DNA of 28,325 nucleotides from an uncultured Cellvibrio sp. (GTDB lineage Bacteria; Pseudomonadota; Gammaproteobacteria; Pseudomonadales; Cellvibrionaceae), in contig CAMLOU010000039.1 in assembly GCA_946481735.1 (NCBI GenBank), positions 1 to 28,325 of the forward strand, written 5' to 3'. Every line of letters starts with the position of its first letter. Position 1 is the stretch's first letter. Below, one piece after another: positions 19,007 to 26,373 of this stretch. Under the pieces are notes generated by a model that was not told the origin of the DNA, did not search any database, and saw only the letters and a list, made by a program, of their open reading frames with translations. A program made the translations under genes and the position numbers.

Positions 19007-19123
19007 GTGATCTCACTGATAAAAGCGGGTGGGCCAGTAACGGCTGGTCATAGCGGTTGCCGATAATCAGCTCGGCGAGATCTGCAAGGTAATTCAGCGG
19101 CTGCGCGTTGTAAAGTACGGCGG

Positions 19124-20146
19124 TCAGGGCGTGAATATTTTCAGCATGGCCGGCGTGACGCCAGTCCAGCGCTTGAAGGCGCGCCGCAGGTTATTGGCGT
19201 CATGAAAATGGAGATAGCTGGCGACCTGCTCATTGCTCCAGCCCTGGCGGTTGATCAGGTAAAGTGCGAGGCATTTGCGTACAAGGTCGTATTGGGCCTG
19301 GAAGTGACTGTGATGCTTGCTCAGTTTGCGCTTGAGGGTGGCGCTGCTCATGGCAAAATCGGCGGCCACCTGGTCGAGGCTGGTGGGGCGTTGGATGTTG
19401 TGCAACAGGTGTGCGTAAATGCGCTCCAGAAATCCCCCTTCGAACCCCATCGCGGTTAGCTGCGCATCCGCTTCGCGTTGCGCGACGATCGCTGCGCTGG
19501 GTGAGGCATTGATCCAGGGTATATGCAGGTATTCCCGGGCGATCACCATGGCATCCATATGGCTGTTGAAGGTCAATTGCTCGCCCAGATGCACCTGATA
19601 TTGTTCAATGTAACGCGGCTGTTGATGGGAGAAATAGCACCGCCAGGGTAGGTGTTGATCGCTTAACCATCGGCTCAGGGAGGTGAGCGCTGTGGTCATC
19701 ATCTCCGTGAGGAACGGCCACTCACCGCTTGCGCCACAGGTATCCTGCCAATACACATACAAAAAGTCGGCATCGTAATGCAGGCGCGGTGCAATCAAGG
19801 GGGTCAGTAACAAGCGATAGCGCAGCAATAATTCCAACGCCTGCTGAAGATCCCGTGCATTCGACAGCGCTGCGCTGGCTGCACCGCAATGACCGGGCAG
19901 CAGTCGATGGCCCAATAAAAAACTGATGTCGTCACCGGGTAGCAAACGGCGGGCATTACTGATCAGTTGATAATATTGGCAGGGAGCAATCTGTAGATTG
20001 CCTGCCAGGATATCCTCATAAAAAAAACCGGTCCCGCGCAATAATTTATGGCTGTCGATGCCACGCTTGATCGCCATATCGATCAAGGTCGCCGGTTGCT
20101 GGTGAGCCAGGATGCAATGCGTGTCTCGTTCATACCAGAGTTTCAT
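19124..20146 (-). CDS. AraC-family transcriptional regulator (OruR/ToxR-like N-domain)
   Basis: The 340-residue protein has an N-terminal ligand-type domain (about 15-190, MAIKRGIDSHKLLRGTG start, as in PF12625 proteins). A C-terminal AraC double helix-turn-helix spans about 256-335 (SSATLKRKLSKHHSHFQAQY, then LHFHDANNLRRAFKRWTGVT). I chose ATG at 20144-20146 because the family starts there; the open frame continues to 20320 inside the upstream gene. It starts 10 nt after the GGDEF-like gene with no clear ribosome site, so translational coupling is likely. The ligand is unknown. By position it may regulate the phytate module. Confidence 0.88.
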   Translation of the reverse strand: MKLWYERDTHCILAHQQPATLIDMAIKRGIDSHKLLRGTGFFYEDILAGNLQIAPCQYYQLISNARRLLPGDDISFLLGHRLLPGHCGAASAALSNARDLQQALELLLRYRLLLTPLIAPRLHYDADFLYVYWQDTCGASGEWPFLTEMMTTALTSLSRWLSDQHLPWRCYFSHQQPRYIEQYQVHLGEQLTFNSHMDAMVIAREYLHIPWINASPSAAIVAQREADAQLTAMGFEGGFLERIYAHLLHNIQRPTSLDQVAADFAMSSATLKRKLSKHHSHFQAQYDLVRKCLALYLINRQGWSNEQVASYLHFHDANNLRRAFKRWTGVTPAMLKIFTP

Positions 20147-20156
20147 GGTGCAAGAC

Positions 20157-21074
20157 TCATGCGGCGAGAAAGATATCGCGTTCCTGCTTTTCCTTCGCAT
20201 GCAACAACGCCTGGTTTGCGCGCGCCAGCAAGTGTTCCGCTGAATCATCCAGCGCGAGGGCGACGCCGATGCTGACGGAGTGAAATACGCTCTCGCCCTG
20301 GCGGCTGGTTTTAAATGCAAAATGACGCACGGCGTTAGCCAATTCCTGCGCGATCATTTGTGCCATGGTTTCGCCGGTATTGGGCAATACAATGGCAAAA
20401 CGGTCTCCGGCGTAGCGACACAACAGGTCGCAGCGGCGCAGGTTTAACAAAAGCAATTCTGCCAATTCGTGCAACAGGCGATCACCTTCATCCGTGCCAT
20501 AGCGGCGATTGATATGGGCGAAATTATCTACGTCCAGCAACAACATTGATAAGGGTTGCTGTTGCTGGTGATGCTGGAGCAGCTCCATACGTAATTGTCG
20601 ACGCAGATATTCTGCGCTGCCCAGGTGTGTAACCGGGTCCTGGATGAGATGTTCACGAAACAATCGTTCACGTTTGCGCAAATGTTCATTGATATGCAGC
20701 TGCTCTTTATGCCAATGGAAAATGCCATAGGTCAGCAACAGTAAGCCCACGGGCATTAAACCGGATTCCACCCACTGGTCAAAGCTGACACTGTCCGGGA
20801 TCTGGATGATTTCATCCAGCGCGTCCTGAAAACTGGCCAGGAATATGCCGGCCAACCCCAATACAAAAAAGTTGGTCACCCGTCCTGCCGGCCGGCTGTG
20901 AAGAATCAACAATAACCAGACCAGCGACAAGAGTGAAACCCCGCCTTCCCCGAGAATGTCGAGCCAATTGATCTCGCGCCAATATTTGATGTCACCCGTA
21001 CCCAGGCAGGCGAGCAATAACAGATTGGCGACAATAAGGATTACCAGGATTTTCCATTTATGCAGTGCGAGCAT
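20157..21074 (-). CDS. Membrane GGDEF-like protein with degenerate active site
   Basis: This 305-residue protein has about four N-terminal membrane helices (within residues 8-120), a short linker, and a GGDEF domain (about 140-300). The active-site loop reads AGDRF (222-226) in place of GGDEF, so the fourth-position Glu is Arg. The usual FK, ND and GH marks are FA, NR and GT. The metal Asp181 and the guanine-side Asn189 and GD remain. The inhibitory I-site RxxD is intact (RRCD 213-216, five residues before AGDRF). Known family rules suggest little or no cyclase activity but possible c-di-GMP binding. I chose ATG 21074 for its TTGGAA site; TTG at 21086 is an alternative. Confidence 0.88.
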   Translation of the reverse strand: MLALHKWKILVILIVANLLLLACLGTGDIKYWREINWLDILGEGGVSLLSLVWLLLILHSRPAGRVTNFFVLGLAGIFLASFQDALDEIIQIPDSVSFDQWVESGLMPVGLLLLTYGIFHWHKEQLHINEHLRKRERLFREHLIQDPVTHLGSAEYLRRQLRMELLQHHQQQQPLSMLLLDVDNFAHINRRYGTDEGDRLLHELAELLLLNLRRCDLLCRYAGDRFAIVLPNTGETMAQMIAQELANAVRHFAFKTSRQGESVFHSVSIGVALALDDSAEHLLARANQALLHAKEKQERDIFLAA

Positions 21075-21111
21075 CGGCTGTTCCAATTGGCGTTATAACG
21101 ATGTTGCGCAG

Positions 21112-21117
21112 CTTTAA
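21112..21117 (-). promoter_or_regulatory. Candidate -10 for the leftward Pho-box promoter
   Basis: TTAAAG on the minus strand lies 9 nt downstream of the Pho box at 21127-21144, near the spacing in PhoB-activated promoters where the box replaces the -35. It would start RNA near 21105, giving a leader of about 31 nt. The hexamer is a weak match. Confidence 0.4.
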
Positions 21118-21126
21118 CAGTGTGTT

Positions 21127-21144
21127 GTGACAACTTGATGACAG
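21127..21144 (-). promoter_or_regulatory. Pho box (PhoB operator) facing the GGDEF-like/AraC operon
   Basis: The minus strand reads CTGTCATCAAGTTGTCAC: two 7-bp repeats (CTGTCAT, TTGTCAC) 11 bp apart with an A-rich 4-bp spacer. It differs at one position from the E. coli phoA Pho box as I recall it. Orientation and distance suit activation of the minus-strand gene starting at 21074. Confidence 0.75.
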
Positions 21145-21416
21145 CGAAGGGAAAAACGATGTGTGCCCAAAACATGGCGTGGAGCAGGCAAATAAGCTCA
21201 ACGCTTTTTTATGGTTTTTTCTTTCCTGCCGCCTCCGGCCGCCATTTTTTTAGTGGCTTCCCGGTAATCGCATAGAAAAACTTTCTCCGGGATTGCCGTT
21301 AAAGGATTGGAAAAATCAATCCGTGATTTTTTCAAGAGGCATATCAGCTCAATTCGTACCAACGAAACCCCCATAGCACCCCACTCAAGGCGTGAATGGC
21401 TAACAGCTACGGGCTA

Positions 21417-21434
21417 CCGTCATCCGAATGTCAT
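21417..21434 (+). promoter_or_regulatory. Second Pho box facing the receptor-phytase-PhoX operon
   Basis: CCGTCAT-CCGA-ATGTCAT has the 11-bp repeat period and GTCAT cores of a Pho box, with one mismatch per half at the first two positions. A weak -10 (TAGCGT, 21445-21450) lies 10 nt downstream, and the receptor start is about 64 nt further. Another GCGTCAT at 21452-21458 is an extra half-site. Confidence 0.55.
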
Positions 21435-21513
21435 ATCGCTTCCCTAGCGTGGCGTCATCCGTTTCAACGGTCTTCGTCAAACGCATACACAGTTATCTAT
21501 GGGGAGCAGATTT

Positions 21514-24273
21514 GTGAACGCACCAAAAATATATTCGTTTCGCCCGACACTTCTGGCTATGGCAGTTGCCAGCCTGGGGATGGTGGGTATCGCACACGCA
21601 GATGGTCGTATAGAGGGCCGATTGACGGCATCGGCGAAAGGTGTCTCCTTGCAGGGCGGACAGATTCGCGTGGAGGAATTAAATCTCCAAACCTTAAGCC
21701 AGCGCGATGGGCGCTTTGTTTTTGCTGGTATCCAGCCCGGCACTTACACCTTGGTGGTGAATTACATTGGTGCTAAAAGTATTCGCCGTACCCTGGTTGT
21801 TGAAGACAACAAAACCACGGTAGCTGATTTTTCCATCGCACCGGCCAATGCAGGTATTGAAAACATTATTGTTATCGGCCAGGCGGCTGGCATCAACAAG
21901 GCATTAAATCGCCAACGTACTGCGGACAATATTATTACCGCCGTGTCGGCGGATGCGATTGGCCAGTTCCCCGACACCAACGTCTCGGAAGCGCTTCAGC
22001 GTTTACCGGGTTTATCTATTGAGCGTGATCAGGGTGAAGGCCGCTATGTACGGGTGCGCGGACTTGGTCCGGATTTTAATGCGGTTACCATCAATGGCGT
22101 GAATGTGCCGTCGCCAGACAGTGATCGCCGTGCCGTTGCGCTGGATGTGATTCCTTCCGATTTATTGGAAAACCTGATCGTTACCAAAACCTTGACGCCG
22201 GATATGGATGCTAATTCATTGGGCGGCAGTATTGAGGTGCAAAGTCTGTCGGCTTTTGACCGTGAAGGGTTGTTTTATCAAGTAACTGCCGAAGGCAGCT
22301 ATGACGATAACACCGAAGAAACCAGCCCGAAATTGGCGCTGACGGCCAGTAATTTATTCAGCGTCGGTGACGGTACCGACAATCTCGGCATTGCAGCGGG
22401 CGTCAGCTCCTTTAAACGCGACTTTGGTTCCGACAATGTTGAAACGGGTGGTGAATGGGAATTTGAAGATGGTGAAGGTTTATTAAAAGAAGTGTCGCAG
22501 CGCGATTATCGCATCACCCGTGAACGCTCCGGTGCAACCTTGAATATCGATTTTCATCCCACTGAAAACACCTCGTTATACTGGCGTAATCTTTACAGCG
22601 AATATACAGATTCTGAAATTCGTTTGGCTAATGTGGTGGCGTTTACCGATGAAGATGGCGAGGATGCGGAACTGGCAGAAGGTGATGCCGGTTTTGCATC
22701 GGTAGAGCGTGAATTAAAAGATCGTGAAGAAACGCAAAAGATCTTTTCGACCAATCTCGGCGGCTCGACCCGTTTTGATAGCTGGATCATTGATTACCGC
22801 GTCGCCTACAGTGAATCCGGTGAAGACGAACCACGCCATGTCGGTGCTGCATTGTTTACCGGCGATTTCGCTGATGTCAGCTATAACGGGAAGCGCAAAA
22901 TAGATTTATCCGCCCCGGCCGATTTTTATCAGGCATCGAACTATGATTTGGATGAAGTAGAAATCGCCTCCAGTGAAACCAATGATACCAACCAATCGGC
23001 CAATCTGGATTTCACGCGCGAAATTTATCTGGGTAATAATCCGGCACAACTCAAATTTGGCGGTAAGTACAACAAGCGCGAAAAAGACAGTGACAGTGAA
23101 GTCTGGATTCTGGAAGATTTTCATACCACACTGGACAGCTTTGCCGGGGCGCCGGTGGATTATCAATTAGGCAACTTCGGCCCTTCGATTAATCCTGGTA
23201 TCGTGAAAAATTTTATCACCGACTTTAATGTGGATGATGAAACACGGGATGTTGAAGAATCCAGTGTTGGTGACTTTGATATTACGGAGGAAACCCGTGC
23301 AGCTTATGTGATGGGTCGCATCGATATCAATAACTGGCGATTACTGACAGGTGTTCGTTACGAGTCAATTGATTTTGATGCGATGGGTTTTCGTTTGGCC
23401 GACGAGGAATTGACCGGTACACAGTTCAATAACTCGCAGGACCACTGGTTGCCAGCATTACACATTCGCTACAGCCTCGGCGAACAGACCCGTATTCGTG
23501 CCGCGTGGACTAATTCCGTGGTTCGACCAAACTTCAGTCAATTGTCGCCGGGCTTTTTCCTCGATGGCGACGAGGCGGAATTTGGTAATCCGGAGCTTGA
23601 GCCGCTGAAATCAAGCAATATTGATCTGGGGATCGAGCATTACACCGGTGTAGCGAGTTTGCTCTCGGCGTTCGTGTTCTACAAGGATATTGATAACTTC
23701 GCGTATCAAACTGACCTGGCAGGCATCGCTGCTTATGCCGATTACGACGAAGCCGTAACCTTTGTAAATGGCGATACCGCAGAAATTTACGGCCTTGAAT
23801 TGTCGGCATCCAAAAAATTCGATGAGCTGCCATCCCCGTGGAATGGTTTATTGATTGGCGCCAACGCGACGTTTGCAGAGTCTGAAGCAGATATTGCCAA
23901 TTATGACGAAGATGCTGATGCGATGGTAAGTCGTACCTTGCCGCTGCCCAGCCAGTCGGATACCTCGGCAAACTTCATGGTAGGTTACGAATCCGAAACG
24001 CTCAGCATGCGCTTGTCAGCCAACTACAAATCAAGCTATTTGCTCGAAGTACTTGAACCGTTGGAAGAGCTTTACGATGTGTATGTCGATGCACAAACCC
24101 AACTGGATTTTTCGCTACGCTATTATGTAACGGACTCGCTTAAATTACATTTTGAAGCCCTGAACCTGACGGATGAGTCCTACTACACCTATGTCAACAA
24201 CAAGGGTTTTAATAGCCAATACGAAACTTACGGACCGACCTATAAAGTGGGTATTACGTTCACGCACTTTTGA
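21514..24273 (+). CDS. TonB-dependent outer-membrane receptor, phytate-locus type
   Basis: This is a 919-residue energy-coupled outer-membrane importer. A signal peptide (1-29, ending GIAHA) is followed by a carboxypeptidase-regulatory-like beta domain (about 30-110) and a TonB-box-like ENIIVIG. The plug (about 130-245) includes SEALQRLPGLSIERDQGEG and VRVRGLGPDFNAVTINGVNV, and a 22-strand-type barrel ends in phenylalanine. I chose GTG 21514 because GGGGAG lies 7 nt before it; ATG 21499 is an alternative. Barrel loops are rich in Asp and Glu. Next to a phytase and PhoX, phytate, lower inositol phosphates or their Ca complexes are the likely cargo (inference). Confidence 0.9.
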   Translation: MNAPKIYSFRPTLLAMAVASLGMVGIAHADGRIEGRLTASAKGVSLQGGQIRVEELNLQTLSQRDGRFVFAGIQPGTYTLVVNYIGAKSIRRTLVVEDNKTTVADFSIAPANAGIENIIVIGQAAGINKALNRQRTADNIITAVSADAIGQFPDTNVSEALQRLPGLSIERDQGEGRYVRVRGLGPDFNAVTINGVNVPSPDSDRRAVALDVIPSDLLENLIVTKTLTPDMDANSLGGSIEVQSLSAFDREGLFYQVTAEGSYDDNTEETSPKLALTASNLFSVGDGTDNLGIAAGVSSFKRDFGSDNVETGGEWEFEDGEGLLKEVSQRDYRITRERSGATLNIDFHPTENTSLYWRNLYSEYTDSEIRLANVVAFTDEDGEDAELAEGDAGFASVERELKDREETQKIFSTNLGGSTRFDSWIIDYRVAYSESGEDEPRHVGAALFTGDFADVSYNGKRKIDLSAPADFYQASNYDLDEVEIASSETNDTNQSANLDFTREIYLGNNPAQLKFGGKYNKREKDSDSEVWILEDFHTTLDSFAGAPVDYQLGNFGPSINPGIVKNFITDFNVDDETRDVEESSVGDFDITEETRAAYVMGRIDINNWRLLTGVRYESIDFDAMGFRLADEELTGTQFNNSQDHWLPALHIRYSLGEQTRIRAAWTNSVVRPNFSQLSPGFFLDGDEAEFGNPELEPLKSSNIDLGIEHYTGVASLLSAFVFYKDIDNFAYQTDLAGIAAYADYDEAVTFVNGDTAEIYGLELSASKKFDELPSPWNGLLIGANATFAESEADIANYDEDADAMVSRTLPLPSQSDTSANFMVGYESETLSMRLSANYKSSYLLEVLEPLEELYDVYVDAQTQLDFSLRYYVTDSLKLHFEALNLTDESYYTYVNNKGFNSQYETYGPTYKVGITFTHF

Positions 24274-24360
24274 TAAATCCCGGCGTCTCAGAGCACGGCG
24301 CCAGGTTTAGCAGGCTTAAGAACAAACAGTCATTGCGTGAATACAACAAGAGAAAGTGTT

Positions 24361-26325
24361 ATGCCAAGTTCATCTTATCTGTCGAGTAAACTGGGAACCG
24401 TTGTCCTAAAGTCTATTTGCACATTGTGTCTGGGGGGCTCTGTGGTTGCCACGGCAGCTACAGCGCCCCACGAATTGTCTGTTCGCTATCCGGGCGCTTA
24501 TGTGGATTTTATTCCCGCCGCTGAACAACAAAAACCCCATTGGCTGGTGGTCAGTCCGGAGCAGGGTATAGTGTTGTTGAACGAAAGTTTGCAGCCACGC
24601 GCAACCCTGGATGTAAACGCAGAGTTATTGGATACGCGCGCGCAGCTGACATCGTCCGGTTTGGTATTCGCTACTATCGTGGAGCCGGGTCATATACCCA
24701 CCTTGTTTTCAGTGGATGTTGCCAGTGCAAAAATCAGCAAGGTGATGCAGTTGCCTGTGCCTGGTTTTCAGGTAGAAAATCTGTGTTTGCAGCGCGATAC
24801 TGCCAACAATCTGTACGTGTATTTGCTGGATGAACGCGGCATAGCCGAACATTGGCTGATGTTGGATGGGCGCGGCACAGCGCTGGCGCGCCATATGCGC
24901 AACCTGCCGATTCCGCCTAACAGTAAAGCCTGTAGCGTGGATGATGCATCGGCGTCACTTTATATTGCGGAAGAAGGTATTGGCCTTTGGCACTACGGCG
25001 CTTCAGCGGAATCGGCACCCGGTCGACGTATTATCGATCTGCGCGTGCCTTTTGGCGGTTTGATGGGCGGTACCGAATCGGTAGTTACCTTGCCGGGCGG
25101 ATTGGCCACCGTGTCACTTGAAGATAAGACGCTGCACACGTATCACATCAATGGCAAAAAAATCATTGCTGGACCAAAGCTGGAATTGTCAGCGCTTGAA
25201 GAGCCAGAACGTATTGCCGGCTGGTACGACTCGACAACAGGCGACGCGACAATCTGGGTATACGATGATGCGGATGGCAAACACTATCCGGTAACCCTGC
25301 CTTGGGCGGCGCCGCAAAAAAAATTGTCAGCATCACCTATGCCCACGGTGAAGGCGGAAATCCAGACGGCTCCTATGTCGCGCTTCGGTGATGCGGCGGA
25401 TGATCCGGCCATCTGGATTCACAGCAAGAAAGCGCAACGCAGTCTGGTGTTGGGAACCAATAAAAAGCAGGGCTTGATGGTTTACGACCTGGAAGGACGC
25501 GAGGTGCAATCCATTCCGTCAGGCAATGTCAATAACGTGGATGTCCGCTACGGTTTGCGCCTGGGCAAGAAGCTGGTCGACGTGGCGATTGCCAGCTTGC
25601 GTGACGACAACAGCCTGGCGATTTATACCATTGATCGTCGCAATGGCAAGGTTGCCGAAGCAGGCAAGATACCAACCACAATGGAAGATATTTACGGCTT
25701 GTGTATGTATCAGCCAATCACCGATGATAAAAAATCTTTCGGCGCTATCTATGCCATCGTCAACGACAAAAGCGGTGAGTTTCAGCAATTCCTGATTAGT
25801 GCCAACGGCGACGCTATCGAAGGAAAACTGGTCAGGACATTCCGGGTTGAATCGCAACCGGAAGGCTGCGTTGCCAATGACCGTACGCGGGAGTTATTTG
25901 TGGGCGAAGAAGATGTGGCTGTGTGGACTATCGGCGCTGACCCGGACGATGGTACACAATTGCGAGAAGTGATTCGTGCCGGTGACGTGGTAGTCGATGA
26001 TATTGAAGGGCTGGCGATTTATCACGGCCAGCAGCAGGATTATCTGGTGGTTTCCAGTCAGGGTAATGATTCCTATGTGGTGCTGGATGCGTTTGCGCCC
26101 TATACAGTGCGCGGCAACTTCCGTATTGACCTCAATGCGGAAAAAAATATCGACGGCGTCTCCGAAACGGACGGTCTGGAAGTCACCCATCACCATCTGG
26201 GTACAGGATTTAACGAGGGGATGTTAGTGGTACAGGATGGCCACAAGGTGATGCCGGAAACGCCGCAGAATTTTAAATATGTATCCTGGAAACAGATACG
26301 CGAGGCGTTAGACCTTGAGCCTTAG
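24361..26325 (+). CDS. Tandem-domain beta-propeller phytase (3-phytase)
   Basis: Beta-propeller phytases hydrolyse Ca-phytate to lower inositol phosphates and phosphate. In this 654-residue protein a signal peptide ends near A35. The C-terminal half (about 330-654) is a full propeller with RFGDAADDPAIWIH (341-354), LGTNKKQGLMVYDLEGR, NNVDVRYG, EGCVAND (501-507) and VGEEDVAVW. The first half (about 40-320) is a weaker copy: KACSVDD (189-195) and YIAEEGIGLW (201-210) mirror the second-half motifs, but the DPA-W-H calcium/phosphate motif is missing. I chose ATG 24361 for its GAAAG site over GTG 24337. It lies 87 nt after the receptor gene and 48 nt before phoX, so likely one operon. Confidence 0.9.
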   Translation: MPSSSYLSSKLGTVVLKSICTLCLGGSVVATAATAPHELSVRYPGAYVDFIPAAEQQKPHWLVVSPEQGIVLLNESLQPRATLDVNAELLDTRAQLTSSGLVFATIVEPGHIPTLFSVDVASAKISKVMQLPVPGFQVENLCLQRDTANNLYVYLLDERGIAEHWLMLDGRGTALARHMRNLPIPPNSKACSVDDASASLYIAEEGIGLWHYGASAESAPGRRIIDLRVPFGGLMGGTESVVTLPGGLATVSLEDKTLHTYHINGKKIIAGPKLELSALEEPERIAGWYDSTTGDATIWVYDDADGKHYPVTLPWAAPQKKLSASPMPTVKAEIQTAPMSRFGDAADDPAIWIHSKKAQRSLVLGTNKKQGLMVYDLEGREVQSIPSGNVNNVDVRYGLRLGKKLVDVAIASLRDDNSLAIYTIDRRNGKVAEAGKIPTTMEDIYGLCMYQPITDDKKSFGAIYAIVNDKSGEFQQFLISANGDAIEGKLVRTFRVESQPEGCVANDRTRELFVGEEDVAVWTIGADPDDGTQLREVIRAGDVVVDDIEGLAIYHGQQQDYLVVSSQGNDSYVVLDAFAPYTVRGNFRIDLNAEKNIDGVSETDGLEVTHHHLGTGFNEGMLVVQDGHKVMPETPQNFKYVSWKQIREALDLEP

Positions 26326-26373
26326 CCACGCCACACGACATCTGACCAGTGTCCAAGCTGATGAGAATTGACG

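Larger units (their letters stand above)
21075..21513. other. 439-bp divergent control region between the regulator and receptor arms
   Basis: This non-coding stretch carries the promoters of both divergent units. It holds a leftward Pho box (21127-21144), a rightward Pho box (21417-21434), and small inverted repeats such as GGATTG (21304-21309) / CAATCC (21317-21322), followed closely by T6. Nearby CCCGG and CCGGG arms (about 21259-21295) can also pair. An A/T-rich, pyrimidine-rich middle (about 21205-21260) shows no open frame of note. Confidence 0.75.

Noticed and set aside
20147..20320. Longer N-terminus for the second AraC regulator
   Set aside because: It overlaps the end of the GGDEF-like gene and looks unlike the family; the family start is at 20146.
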